NCBI RefSeq assembly: GCF_020510585.1
Contig: NZ_CP075190.1
Span: 2,416,001-2,480,000 of the forward strand
Direction: 5' to 3'
Source: Ferribacterium limneticum
Lineage (GTDB): Bacteria; Pseudomonadota; Gammaproteobacteria; Burkholderiales; Rhodocyclaceae
DNA: 64,000 bases
Shown piece after piece: positions 14,374 through 23,976 of this stretch (positions are counted from its first letter, which is position 1; each line of letters begins with the position of its first letter). Both the position numbers and the translations under genes were made by a program. A model generated the notes under the pieces. It saw nothing but the letters and a program-made list of their open reading frames with translations, searched no databases and was not told where the DNA came from.

Positions 14374-15590
14374 GACAGCAGCTCCGCGAAGGATACAAAG
14401 CGCACCGTGTCGCCGACGGCGATGGTGTTGCCCGGCGGGTTGAGGACCAGCCCGTCGCTCCAGCACAGCGAGGTAACGACGGCCGAGCCCTGGTTTTTGT
14501 ACAGCTCGACGGCGCCTTGCGCGTTGAGCGAAGCGCGGAGGAACTCAAGGCGGGCGCCATCGGCCCTGCCCCACACCGAGGCGCACGGCAGGTTGAGGAT
14601 GCGCGGCGAAACGCTGGCCGCCCCCTGCAAACGCTGGATGAACGGGCGAACCATGGTCATGAAGGTGACGAAGGCGGCGACCGGGTTGCCCGGCAGGCCA
14701 AGGAACCAGGCCTTGCCGTCGGTGTTTCCATCTCGCTTGCGGATTTCGCCGAAGGCCAGCGGCTTGCCGGGCTTGATGGCGATTTTCCACATATTCAGGC
14801 TGCCTTCGGCCTCGACGGCCGGCTTGACGTGGTCTTCCTCGCCGACCGAGACGCCGCCGCTGGTCAGCACCAGATCGTTGTCGGCCGCGGCGCGGCGCAG
14901 GGCGTCGCGGGTGGCTTCGAGCGTATCGGCGACGGCGCCGAGGTCACGGACTTCGCAGCCCATGCCTTCGAGCAGCGCGCGCAGGGCGTAGCGGTTGGAG
15001 TTGTAGATGGCGCCCGGCGGCAGCGGCTCGCCCGGCTGAACGAGTTCGTCGCCGGTGAAGAAGACGCCGACGCGCACACGGCGATAGACCGGCAGTTCGG
15101 GCAGGCCGGCCGAGGCGGCCAGGGCGATTTCCTGCGGGCGCAGCTTGATGCCAGCCTTGAGGATTTCGGCACCGACCGAGATGTCTTCGCCAGCGCGGCG
15201 GATGTTCTCGCCATCGCGCGGGACGTGGTTGATAACGACACCGTTTTCACCATGTTCGCAGCGTTCCTGCATGATCACGGCGTCGGCGCCGGCCGGGACC
15301 GGGGCGCCGGTGAAGATGCGGGCTGCCGTGCCCGGCTGCAAGGTGGTGCCGACCGTGCCGGCCGGAATGCGCTGGCTGACCGGCAGGCAGACGCCGGCGG
15401 CGGTGATGTCGGCGACGCGCACGGCGTAGCCGTCCATGGCCGAGTTGTCGAGCGGCGGCACTGCTACGGTCGACTGCTGCGAAACGGCCAAAATGCGGCC
15501 GGCAGCGGCGGTAATCGGCAGCGAGCGGATTTCCTCGACCGCCTGGGCGGCGGCCAGCAGCTTTTCCAGGGCTTGTTCAAAACTCAGCAT
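14370..15590 (-). CDS. moeA: molybdopterin molybdenumtransferase MoeA
   Basis: The 406-residue protein has the MoeA arrangement: N-terminal linker domain with [15 protein letters not shown] (about 43-57), [15 protein letters not shown], the MoCF domain with [20 protein letters not shown] and [13 protein letters not shown], and a C-terminal beta domain. It inserts molybdate into adenylylated molybdopterin. It overlaps mobB by 7 bases upstream and moaD by 4 bases downstream, so mobB-moeA-moaD form one tightly coupled operon. Confidence 0.95.
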   Translation of the reverse strand: MLSFEQALEKLLAAAQAVEEIRSLPITAAAGRILAVSQQSTVAVPPLDNSAMDGYAVRVADITAAGVCLPVSQRIPAGTVGTTLQPGTAARIFTGAPVPAGADAVIMQERCEHGENGVVINHVPRDGENIRRAGEDISVGAEILKAGIKLRPQEIALAASAGLPELPVYRRVRVGVFFTGDELVQPGEPLPPGAIYNSNRYALRALLEGMGCEVRDLGAVADTLEATRDALRRAAADNDLVLTSGGVSVGEEDHVKPAVEAEGSLNMWKIAIKPGKPLAFGEIRKRDGNTDGKAWFLGLPGNPVAAFVTFMTMVRPFIQRLQGAASVSPRILNLPCASVWGRADGARLEFLRASLNAQGAVELYKNQGSAVVTSLCWSDGLVLNPPGNTIAVGDTVRFVSFAELLS

Positions 15591-16090
15591 GGGCGGGCCT
15601 GCAAATTTAGGTGGTTCATGACGAAATCGGCCATCGCGGCGTAGTCGTTGAGCGGCAGCGTCGGCAGGCTGGTTTCGATGGCGGCGTCGGTGGCCACGGC
15701 GACGATGTCGTTGCGTTCGGGGAAGAGCGGCGGCTTGCCGTTCTCCGGCCGGTAGACTTCGAGCTTGGGCACCGGTTCCTGCTTGAAGCCTTCGATCAAC
15801 ACGAGGTCGCAGGGTGAGAGGTGGCCGATCAGTTCGTTGAGCGTCGGCTCAACCTCGTCGCGCCGCTCGTGCATGAGCGCCCAGCGGTCGCCGCAGGAGA
15901 GCAGCACCTCGGTGGCGCCGGCTTCGCGGTGACGGTAGGAATCCTTGCCCGGCTTGTCGATGTCGAAACCGTGGTGGGCGTGCTTGATGACCGACACCTT
16001 GAGGCCACGCGCCGTCAGCTGGGGGATGAGCTTTTCCAGCAAAGTCGTCTTGCCGGAACCGGAATAACCGGCGATACCGAAAACTTTCAT
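15584..16090 (-). CDS. mobB: molybdopterin-guanine dinucleotide biosynthesis adaptor MobB
   Basis: The 168-residue P-loop protein has Walker [10 protein letters not shown] (8-16), the MobB motif [13 protein letters not shown] (33-45), [10 protein letters not shown] (53-62) and DLVLIEGFK (near 95-103). MobB binds GTP and helps MobA in making the guanine dinucleotide form of the cofactor. mobA is not visible nearby. It is 17 bases after the ATP-grasp-like gene and may be cotranscribed with it. Confidence 0.92.
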   Translation of the reverse strand: MKVFGIAGYSGSGKTTLLEKLIPQLTARGLKVSVIKHAHHGFDIDKPGKDSYRHREAGATEVLLSCGDRWALMHERRDEVEPTLNELIGHLSPCDLVLIEGFKQEPVPKLEVYRPENGKPPLFPERNDIVAVATDAAIETSLPTLPLNDYAAMADFVMNHLNLQARPC

Positions 16091-16107
16091 GGGCGGATTT
16101 TAACCGT

Positions 16108-17241
16108 TCAGGCGACGAAAACCGGGGCAAAACCGCCGCCCAGCGTCCGGAAATTGGTGGTTTGGCCTTGGTACAGGCGGGCGGCGACGAGCTGGATGCG
16201 GCCGGCGTAGACGTAGCAGCGGATGTCGGCCTTCATGGTCGTTTCAACGCCGTCGACGGGCACGACATACTCGGAAGGCAGCGCGATTTCCTGGGCGATG
16301 TAGCCGCCGTGCAGGATTTCCTCGAAGACGCGCTTGGTCAGCTTGTCGCCACGATAGGCGGCGCGGCCGCCGAAGCCGGCGGGCGGCTTGAAAAACCAGC
16401 GTTTGCGTTCGGCCCAGAATTGTTCGCCCTGTTCAGGCGTGACGGCGACGGTTTTCGGAATGCCGGCGAGCAGGGTCTGGCGGGTGGCTTCGTCGACGCC
16501 CAGCACCTGCAGCGCGGTGTCGTCGGAGAGCTGCATGAGGTTGCGCTTGTCGGCGTAGAGGGCGTGGGCGCGCGGATGTGGCGTGATGACAACGCCGCCC
16601 GATTCGAAAATTGCCCGAATTTTCCGGTTGACCGTAGCATCGAGCGCAAAGTCGGTCAGGCGGTTGTAAATCAGGTCGATGGGCTGGCCGGCGTGCAAAA
16701 GTTGCTCGCCGTCGCTCTCGAATTCGCCCGGATCGGCCACCACGGCGGCAATGCCATGCTGCTCGAAGAGTTCCTTGAAGAGCGCGAATTCGGGGGCGAG
16801 AAACTGTTCGGCCGGGTTTTCGTCGACGATGGCGATGCGTTGCAGCGGTGCGTCGCCGCGTTCCAGACGCCATTCCTTGCGGAACATGGCGACGAACTCT
16901 TCGCGAATCCGGGCGCCCTCTTCCGCGTGGCCATGCGAGGCGAGCAGGTAGACGTTGAGCAGGCCGCCGCCGGCGTTGGTATTGATTTCGATGAGCTTGG
17001 GGCCGCTCTCGGTCAGATGAAAATCGTAGCCCATGAAGACGCCGCGCGACTTGACCGGCAGGCGGGCGATTTCCGGCGCCTGGGCCAGCGCGTGCGCCTG
17101 ATAGGCCGGCATGGCGATGACCGATTCGATGGCCGTGATGATGTCGGCCATGGCCTGCATCGGCCCGGCGGCGATGGTGATGTCGGCGCTGGAAAAGAAT
17201 TGCGGCTGCTGGGCGCGCATTTGCTCGAAGATGGTTTTCAT
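16108..17241 (-). CDS. ATP-grasp-like protein of unknown substrate
   Basis: The 377-residue protein resembles ATP-grasp ligases in its last third: RKRWFFKPPAGFGGRAAYRG, then GGYIAQEIALPSEY, ADIRCYVYAGRIQLVAARLY and TNFRTLGGGFAPV. The N-terminal half has SRGVFMGYDFHLTESGPKLI followed by EINTNAGGG. A ligase or kinase activity is likely, but I do not recognise the substrate. The ATG at 17241 lies 5 bases after the dinG stop; the longer open frame upstream is antisense-like DNA inside dinG and is discarded. Residues around 200-212 (TVNRKIRAIFE) come from a copy of the dispersed repeat. Confidence 0.65.
   Translation of the reverse strand: MKTIFEQMRAQQPQFFSSADITIAAGPMQAMADIITAIESVIAMPAYQAHALAQAPEIARLPVKSRGVFMGYDFHLTESGPKLIEINTNAGGGLLNVYLLASHGHAEEGARIREEFVAMFRKEWRLERGDAPLQRIAIVDENPAEQFLAPEFALFKELFEQHGIAAVVADPGEFESDGEQLLHAGQPIDLIYNRLTDFALDATVNRKIRAIFESGGVVITPHPRAHALYADKRNLMQLSDDTALQVLGVDEATRQTLLAGIPKTVAVTPEQGEQFWAERKRWFFKPPAGFGGRAAYRGDKLTKRVFEEILHGGYIAQEIALPSEYVVPVDGVETTMKADIRCYVYAGRIQLVAARLYQGQTTNFRTLGGGFAPVFVA
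16602..16637 (-). repeat. dispersed 36-nt repeat, copy inside the ATP-grasp-like gene
   Basis: On the minus strand it reads CTACGGTCAACCGG, AAAATTCGGGC, then AATTTTCGAAT. The palindrome is intact. It is read in frame as ATVNRKIRAIFE. Confidence 0.72.
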
Positions 17242-17246
17242 CCGCT

Positions 17247-19169
17247 TTACCGGTTGGCGAAGAAATCGAGGACGACCTGCAGTTCGCGGGTCCGTTTCAT
17301 GGGTGGCAGACTTTGCCAGACGCGGCGGCCATACGGCTTTGATATAAGTCGTGGATCGCACATCATGAGCACGCCCTTGTCGTTCTCGTCGCGGATCAGC
17401 CGGCCGGCGCCCTGCTTGACGTTGATAACGGCGCGCGGCAGCTGGTATTCCATGAAGGCGTTGCGGCCTTCCTTTTTCATCTGCTCGATGCGCGCCGAGA
17501 GCACTGGATCGTCGGGCGGCGCGAAGGGAATCTTGTCGATGACAACGAGCGACAGCGCCTCGCCGCGCACGTCGACGCCTTCCCAGAAGCTCTGGCTGCC
17601 GACCAGTATCGAATTCCCATGGTGCCGGAAGCGTTGCAGCAGGTCGTTCTTGCTGCCCTCGCCCTGAACGAGCAACGGCATGTCGATGTTTTCGTCTTCG
17701 AGCTTGGCCTTGAGCAGTTCGTGCGTGCGGCGCATGGCGCGCAGGCTGGTGCACAGGAAGAAGGCCCCGCCGTTGGCCGCCTTGACGGCCGGCCAGGCGG
17801 CCTCGACGACGGCGTCGGTGTAGTTCCAGGCGTTCGGGTCGGGCATGCCGAGCGGGGCGTAGAGAATGGCCTGCTTGTCGTAGTCGAAGGGGCTGTGCCA
17901 GCAGGCGGAATCCGGCTCGCCTAGGCCGAGTTCGGCGCAGTAGTGATGGAACTTGCCCTGCACGGCCAGGGTAGCCGAGGTGAAGATCCACGCCCGCGGA
18001 TGGCCGCCCATCTGCTTGCGGAAAATTTCGGCGACGTTGAGCGGCGTGGCGTTGAGCTGAAGCGAATGGGTGAAGGCTTCGGCCCAGCGGACGTAGCCGG
18101 GCGTCGGGTTCTGCCACTGGCCGAGGTGCTGGACGAGCTCGGTGGCGCGTTGCCAGCACTTCTCCAGCCCCTCGGCGCGTTCGGCCTGGGTTTCGAGCAA
18201 GGCGGCAAAGGCAACGACCTCGGCTTCGAGCGCCTTTAGGGCGATTTCAAAATCGGGCTTTTCTTCCAGTTGACCGTAGGAGAAGCGGCCGCTGTCGACG
18301 CCGACGGCCAGACGCAGATCCTTGGCGGCCTTTTCGACTTTCTTGCTGGTTTCCGGCAGCGCCAGGCAGTCGCGGGCGTTGGTCAATGCTTCAGCGCGGA
18401 CATCGCGGGCCAGATCGAGCACCTGCGCCGTCGAAATGCTGTCGCCGAAGAACAGCGTCGCCACCTCCGGCAACTGGTGGGCTTCGTCGAAGATGACCGT
18501 GTTGCAGGCCGGCAGCAGTTCGGCCATGCCTTCGTCGCGGAGCATGACGTCGGCGAAGAACAGGTGGTGATTGACGACAACCAGATCGGCCGCCATCGCC
18601 TCGCGCCGGGCGAGCATGACGAAGCATTCCTTGTAATCCGGACACTCCTGGCCGAGGCAGTTGTCGCGCGTCGAGGTGGCGTGGCTCCACACCGGTGAGT
18701 TCTCGGAAACCTCGATGCATTCGGCCTTGTCGCCGCTCTGCGTGGTCTTGGCGAAGACCGAGATACGACGCGCGTCGGCGGCATCCTCGCGGGTCAGGAA
18801 ACGGCCATCGGCGATGGCGTGTTGCAGGTGGTAAGGGCAAACGTAGTTGGCCCGGCCCTTCAACAAGGCGATCTTGACCGGCGCCTTGAGGGCGTCGCGG
18901 ACCATCGGCAGGTCTTTGTTGAAGAGCTGGTCCTGCAGGGTCTTGGTGCCGGTCGACACGATGACCTTGCCGCCCGACTGGAGTGCCGGGACGAGGTAGG
19001 CGAAGGTCTTGCCCGTGCCGGTGCCGGCCTCGGCGATGAAGACCGAACAGCCTTTGATGGCGGCGGCGATGCGCTCGGCCATGTCGAGCTGCTGTTCGCG
19101 GATGCGATAACCGCTGATGGCCCGGGCGAGCGGGCCTTCGGGAGAGAATATTTCCGGGAGGGAAGACAA
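17247..19169 (-). CDS. dinG: DinG-family ATP-dependent DNA helicase
   Basis: The 640-residue protein is an XPD-like superfamily 2 helicase: Walker A AGTGTGKT (48-55), four Fe-S cluster cysteines (about 111, 171, 176, 182; CPYHLQH and CLGQECPDYKEC), DEAH in IFDEAHQL (about 228-233) and helicase motif VI near QGAGRLIRDENDKG. It lacks the exonuclease domain found in Gram-positive DinG. It unwinds 5'-tailed DNA, D-loops and R-loops. The YoaA subgroup is equally possible by length; the name is kept at family level. Confidence 0.9.
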   Translation of the reverse strand: MSSLPEIFSPEGPLARAISGYRIREQQLDMAERIAAAIKGCSVFIAEAGTGTGKTFAYLVPALQSGGKVIVSTGTKTLQDQLFNKDLPMVRDALKAPVKIALLKGRANYVCPYHLQHAIADGRFLTREDAADARRISVFAKTTQSGDKAECIEVSENSPVWSHATSTRDNCLGQECPDYKECFVMLARREAMAADLVVVNHHLFFADVMLRDEGMAELLPACNTVIFDEAHQLPEVATLFFGDSISTAQVLDLARDVRAEALTNARDCLALPETSKKVEKAAKDLRLAVGVDSGRFSYGQLEEKPDFEIALKALEAEVVAFAALLETQAERAEGLEKCWQRATELVQHLGQWQNPTPGYVRWAEAFTHSLQLNATPLNVAEIFRKQMGGHPRAWIFTSATLAVQGKFHHYCAELGLGEPDSACWHSPFDYDKQAILYAPLGMPDPNAWNYTDAVVEAAWPAVKAANGGAFFLCTSLRAMRRTHELLKAKLEDENIDMPLLVQGEGSKNDLLQRFRHHGNSILVGSQSFWEGVDVRGEALSLVVIDKIPFAPPDDPVLSARIEQMKKEGRNAFMEYQLPRAVINVKQGAGRLIRDENDKGVLMMCDPRLISKPYGRRVWQSLPPMKRTRELQVVLDFFANR

Positions 19170-19258
19170 GGGAAGAAGCCTGAAAAATCAGGGCCGAATC
19201 TTAGCAGATGCGGGGTCTGCCGAGGAAAACGACGGGCTGCCTGGCTACTGAAAAAGAC

Positions 19259-20170
19259 TCATACTGTTTGATCTCCGACCTGCACCCGATATTCCGGACA
19301 CAACGCCAATCCGGCCTTGAGCACATCGACCAGCAAACGCACCTTGGGCAGCGAGTAGCGTCGTTGCGGATAAACGGCCCAGACAGCGGTGTTGGGCGGC
19401 TGGTTGGCATCGAGCAGGGAAACCAGTTCGCCCCGGCGCAAGGGTTCGAGGACATAATAGTCCGGCAACTGGCACAGGCCGAAACCGCGCAGGGCGGCGT
19501 CGAGCACCGCCTGGCCGCTGTTGCAGCGCCAGTTGCCGCTGGCACGGAACTGGTAATCGCGCCCCGCATGCTGAAAGCTCCAGATGTCGCTGGTGCCGAT
19601 CAGGCAGTTGTGCTGGCCGAGTTCGGACAGAGTATGCGGCCGACCGTATTTTTCCAGGTAGGCCGGCGCGGCGCATAGATACATGGCGCGCGGCGCCAGC
19701 CGGGTGGCGACCAGGCTCGATTCGCTGAGCCGGCCGAGGCGGATGGCCAGATCGAAACCTTCATGGACCATGTCGAGGGTGCGGTTGGTCAGATCGATTT
19801 CGACCTTTAGCGCCGGGTAGCCGGCCATGAATTCATTGACCAGCGGCACGATGAAACGCTCGCCATAGGCCACGGCAGCCGTCATGCGCAGCAGGCCGGT
19901 CGGCGCGCTGTGCAGGTCGCCAATGGTCAGGAAGGCTTCGTCGCGCTCTTCGATCAGGCGCTGGCAACGGGCGAGGAAAGTCTTGCCGGCTTCAGTCAGC
20001 GAAACGCGACGCGTCGTCCGGTAGAGCAATCGGGCTTGCAGGCGTTCTTCGAGCAGCGCCACCTGCCGGCTGACGTGCGACGACGACAGGCGCAGGCGTT
20101 CGGCAGCGCGCGAGAAGTTGCCGCACTCGGCGACGGCGACGAATTCATCCAGTCCTTCCCAGCGACTCAT
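19259..20170 (-). CDS. LysR-type transcriptional regulator, probable regulator of frmAB
   Basis: The 303-residue protein has an N-terminal LysR winged helix (about 1-60, SRAAERLRLSSSHVSRQVAL) and a substrate-binding domain with LRMTAAVAYGERFIVPL. It resembles the CrgA/AaeR-like subgroup. The ATG at 20170 (MSRWEGLDEF) is preferred to a frame extension to 20197. It is divergent from frmA with 126 bases between the starts, the classic arrangement for a LysR regulator and its target; the effector is unknown, and there is no FrmR-type repressor gene in the window. Confidence 0.85.
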   Translation of the reverse strand: MSRWEGLDEFVAVAECGNFSRAAERLRLSSSHVSRQVALLEERLQARLLYRTTRRVSLTEAGKTFLARCQRLIEERDEAFLTIGDLHSAPTGLLRMTAAVAYGERFIVPLVNEFMAGYPALKVEIDLTNRTLDMVHEGFDLAIRLGRLSESSLVATRLAPRAMYLCAAPAYLEKYGRPHTLSELGQHNCLIGTSDIWSFQHAGRDYQFRASGNWRCNSGQAVLDAALRGFGLCQLPDYYVLEPLRRGELVSLLDANQPPNTAVWAVYPQRRYSLPKVRLLVDVLKAGLALCPEYRVQVGDQTV

Positions 20171-20227
20171 TTTCGGCCCCTCCCCGGCGCAAACCATTAT
20201 CCCTATTCAGCAACAATCATTTCTTAA

Positions 20228-21412
<1,185 letters not shown>

Positions 21413-21422
21413 GGTACCGGCC

Positions 21423-22286
21423 ATGCCCCTCGAAAACCTCTCCTGCCAGAAAAGCGCCGGCGGCTGGATCAAGCGCTACCGGCACCGCTCGGCCACGCTC
21501 GGCTGCGACATGGTGTTCTCGATTTATCTGCCACCCCAGATCGAAAGCGGCGAAAAACTGCCGGTGCTCTACTGGCTGTCCGGCCTCAGCTGCACCGACG
21601 AGAATTTCATGCAGAAAGCCGGCGCCCACCGGCTCGCCGCCGAACTCGGCATGGTCATCGTCGCCCCCGACACCAGCCCGCGCGGCGACGACGTGCCGGG
21701 CGATCCGGACGGCGCCTGGGATTTCGGCCACGGCGCCGGTTTCTACCTCAACGCAACGCAAGCCCCGTGGGCGCAGCATTACCGGATGCACGACTACGTC
21801 GTACACGAACTGCCGGCGCTGATCGAGGCCAGCTTTCCGGTTTCCGACAAGCGCGGTATCAGCGGCCATTCGATGGGCGGCCACGGTGCACTGGTCTGCG
21901 CCTTGCGCAATCCGGGTCGCTACCAGTCGCTTTCCGCCTTCGCGCCGATCTGCAATCCGATGATCGTGCCCTGGGGCGAAAAGGCTTTTTCACGCTACCT
22001 CGGCGAAGACCGCTCGCAATGGCGCGAATGGGATGCCAGCCATCTGCTGGCCAATGCTGAGGAAAGGCTACCGATACTGATCGACCAGGGCGACCGCGAC
22101 CAGTTCCTGACCGTCCAGCTCAAGCCGGGGGCGCTGCAGATCGCCGCCCTGGCCGCCGGACATCAGCTCGACTTGCGCATGCAGCACGGCTACGACCACA
22201 GCTACTACTTCATCGCCAGTTTCATCGAAGACCACTTGCGCCATCATGCCTGCGAACTCGGGGCAAGCGGCCTGCTTGCCGATTGA
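21423..22286 (+). CDS. frmB: S-formylglutathione hydrolase
   Basis: The 287-residue esterase-D family alpha/beta hydrolase has the nucleophile in [10 protein letters not shown] (Ser150), the oxyanion region [12 protein letters not shown] (51-62), PDTSPRGDD (82-90) and the catalytic histidine in GYDHSYYF near 260. It splits S-formylglutathione into formate and glutathione, the second step after frmA, with which it forms a two-gene formaldehyde detoxification operon. Confidence 0.95.
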   Translation: MPLENLSCQKSAGGWIKRYRHRSATLGCDMVFSIYLPPQIESGEKLPVLYWLSGLSCTDENFMQKAGAHRLAAELGMVIVAPDTSPRGDDVPGDPDGAWDFGHGAGFYLNATQAPWAQHYRMHDYVVHELPALIEASFPVSDKRGISGHSMGGHGALVCALRNPGRYQSLSAFAPICNPMIVPWGEKAFSRYLGEDRSQWREWDASHLLANAEERLPILIDQGDRDQFLTVQLKPGALQIAALAAGHQLDLRMQHGYDHSYYFIASFIEDHLRHHACELGASGLLAD

Positions 22287-22376
22287 TTGACCGCGTCGCC
22301 AGCGGGTGGCGGCGCGCCTCTCTCGGCACAATATTGCGCCGCGCACACAACGACACGCACTGTTGCAATCTGTTAC

Positions 22377-22405
22377 TTGAGGTCGGGAAGCAACTCCCCT
22401 ATCTT
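22377..22405 (+). promoter_or_regulatory. predicted promoter of the candidate small RNA
   Basis: TTGAGG (22377-22382) and TATCTT (22400-22405) are spaced by 17 bp, predicting a start near 22412. The promoter lies 90 bases past the frmB stop. Confidence 0.4.
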
Positions 22406-22411
22406 TAGCAC

Positions 22412-22512
22412 ATGCGCTGACCAGACATCAGCCCTGACGGCCCCACCCACCTCCCCCTCCCCGGGCCGTCCAGAAAGCCTCGTACTCCCCCCGGTACGAG
22501 GCTTTCGCCTTT
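22412..22512 (+). ncRNA. candidate C-rich small RNA
   Basis: A predicted promoter and a strong terminator bound a transcript of about 100 nt with no plausible ORF. It contains a perfect 8-bp hairpin, GACGGCCC (22436-22443) with GGGCCGTC (22463-22470), whose 19-nt loop consists almost only of C (CACCCACCTCCCCCTCCCC). Such a single-stranded C-rich loop can pair with GGAGG Shine-Dalgarno sequences, as in several known C-rich small RNAs. The second hairpin is the terminator. Identity is inferred from structure alone. Confidence 0.45.
22473..22510 (+). terminator. strong hairpin terminator between frmB and the RNase H-like gene
   Basis: GAAAGCCTCGTAC (22473-22485) pairs perfectly over 13 bp with GTACGAGGCTTTC (22494-22506) around an 8-nt C-rich loop, followed by GCCTTTTC. 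It would end a small RNA and any frmB readthrough. Confidence 0.7.
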
Positions 22513-22547
22513 TCAGGACCGGCGTTTCGGCTATGCTTGCAGCCACC

Positions 22548-23039
22548 ATGCCGAGAAGACGAAAAAAGAAGATTGTTCGCCTCATTCACCCGTCGGTGAA
22601 CCCGTTGCCCTTGCGACTCGCCCCGCTCTACGCCGGGCACCTGCAGATCTTCAGCGATGCCAGCCAGAAACGACATGGCGGACTGGCGGCCATTCTCTTC
22701 GCCACGCCAGACAGCGAAGCGCTGGTCAGAACCCGGACAGTGGCCATCATCGGCAGCAACGAACTCGAATTGCAGGCTACCCTGTTTGCGCTGGAACAGG
22801 CGCGAGACTTGTTCCCCAGCCAGCCACTGGCATTGTTTTCGGATAATCAGGATGCGGTGATCCGTCTGAACCGCGGAATAACGCAGGGCCTGAAGCAGGA
22901 CCCCGTGTTGCGAGAAATGATCGGCGCCCTCGACCTTGTTGAAACACTGGCCAATGCGTCCATTTGCTGGATCAAGGGGCACGGCAGTTGCCGGGGCAAC
23001 ATCCTCGCCGACCAGCATGCGGCGGAGGCTGCGAGCTAG
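22548..23039 (+). CDS. RNase H-fold protein with a basic N-terminal tail
   Basis: The 163-residue protein starts with a strongly basic tail (MPRRRKKKIVR) and continues as an RNase HI-like domain. The four metal ligands are visible: Asp37 in FSDAS, Glu74 in NELELQ, Asp99 in FSDNQ and Asp155 in NILADQHA. It therefore looks catalytically competent for RNA in RNA-DNA hybrids. It lacks E. coli RnhA-specific sequence, so it is not the housekeeping rnhA. An ATG at 22533 in the same frame is an alternative start; 22548 is chosen because the basic tail begins there. Confidence 0.65.
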   Translation: MPRRRKKKIVRLIHPSVNPLPLRLAPLYAGHLQIFSDASQKRHGGLAAILFATPDSEALVRTRTVAIIGSNELELQATLFALEQARDLFPSQPLALFSDNQDAVIRLNRGITQGLKQDPVLREMIGALDLVETLANASICWIKGHGSCRGNILADQHAAEAAS

Positions 23040-23056
23040 CCTTCAAAACGCCATTC

Positions 23057-23070
23057 TCACGGTCAACCGG
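23057..23070 (+). repeat. dispersed repeat, truncated core only
   Basis: TCACGGTCAACCGG is the first 14 bases of the 36-nt repeat without the AT-tracts. A full copy follows six bases later, giving a partial tandem arrangement. Confidence 0.65.
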
Positions 23071-23075
23071 GCTTG

Positions 23076-23111
23076 CTACGGTCTACCGAAAAAAATGGCC
23101 AAAATTGAAAT
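23076..23111 (+). repeat. dispersed 36-nt repeat with altered palindrome centre
   Basis: CTACGGTCTACCG, then seven A, then TGGCCAAAATTGAAAT. The palindrome arms CGGT and ACCG are kept while the central CA is changed to CT. It sits between the converging RNase H-like and 2H phosphoesterase genes. Confidence 0.8.
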
Positions 23112-23114
23112 CGC

Positions 23115-23798
23115 TCAGAACAAGGCTCTGTGCCAGCGCATTTCGCCAGAGGCCAGCAGATAATCGGCCAGGCAACTCAGCGGCCCGCCAATTTCGGTAG
23201 GCTGGTAAGCCATCAGGCTGATACGCTCGATGCGGCAGTGTGTTCGATCCTCCCCGGAAAAACTGGCCAGGCAGGCCCCGATCTCTGCCGCCGGCCAGGC
23301 ACCGCCATACAGCCCGACCGTCACATGCGGCACGTAATCGCCAAATAAGCGGGAATGGCCATCAACGGCCAGGCACTCGCGCACAGCCGCGATATGACCA
23401 CCCCGATCGACAGCACCCAGAAATGGCGCCGACGAAAAGCTCGACAAGCCGCCCACTTCGATCTCGAAGGCCGACACGCCAGCCGCCCGCAACGCCGAAC
23501 ACTGGCGCTCCAACATGGCTGGCGAAAACTCGTCGGCGCTCGTCGGCGCCGCACTGGGAAAACCGCACAGATCGAGCGTGACATGGGGCGGACGACCATA
23601 GCCGTCGAGCAGGTATCCGCCCAGAAGCACTGCAGCCCGCGCCACCAGAGCCCTGACCGCCAGCACATCGACATCAAGAGCCCAGAAAACATAGGGCGAG
23701 CGCCCGAGATGCCACTCGGGGAAGTCCCGCCGAACATTGCACACCGTATGCGAGCCCTCAATCAGATTCGCCGACACATCCATTGAAAGCCTGGCCAT
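23115..23798 (-). CDS. 2H phosphoesterase-family protein (2'-5' RNA ligase-like)
   Basis: The 227-residue protein has two H-x-T motifs, PHVTLDLCGF (HVT 72-74) and PHVTVGLYGG (HVT 158-160), the paired catalytic signature of the 2H phosphoesterase/LigT superfamily. Members hydrolyse 2',3'-cyclic phosphates or ligate RNA with 2'-5' bonds. Sequence outside the motifs is unusual, so the substrate is unknown. ATG 23798 (MARLSMD) is chosen; an in-frame TTG at 23822 and an ATG at 23783 are alternatives. The gene ends three bases after a dispersed repeat. Confidence 0.65.
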   Translation of the reverse strand: MARLSMDVSANLIEGSHTVCNVRRDFPEWHLGRSPYVFWALDVDVLAVRALVARAAVLLGGYLLDGYGRPPHVTLDLCGFPSAAPTSADEFSPAMLERQCSALRAAGVSAFEIEVGGLSSFSSAPFLGAVDRGGHIAAVRECLAVDGHSRLFGDYVPHVTVGLYGGAWPAAEIGACLASFSGEDRTHCRIERISLMAYQPTEIGGPLSCLADYLLASGEMRWHRALF

Positions 23799-23847
23799 CG
23801 CTCGTTTTGTTTGTTGAAACAACGATTATCGGGGCAAAGAAACGAGA

Positions 23848-23869
23848 AAGGCCGGGTTTCCCCGGCCTT
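23848..23869. terminator. bidirectional hairpin terminator
   Basis: AAGGCCGGG and CCCGGCCTT form a 9-bp stem with a TTTC loop, followed by GTTTTTAT on the plus strand and TTTCTCGTTT on the minus strand. It probably ends the VWA/PEP-CTERM gene. Practically the same hairpin, inverted, occurs at 25594. Confidence 0.7.
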
Positions 23870-23976
23870 GTTTTTATACACGATATCTATATTGAGACAC
23901 TGAACAGCGTGGCATCACTCTGACAACATTTCTGATATATCCGCTATGTCAGCGATAGCGAGCCATTTTCATTATT

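Noticed and set aside
16162..17667. 501-codon open frame antisense to the ATP-grasp-like gene and dinG
   Set aside because: It spans two genes in the mirror frame and has no domain.
17242..18159. N-terminal extension of the ATP-grasp-like gene
   Set aside because: It lies wholly inside dinG and is Arg/Pro-rich shadow sequence.
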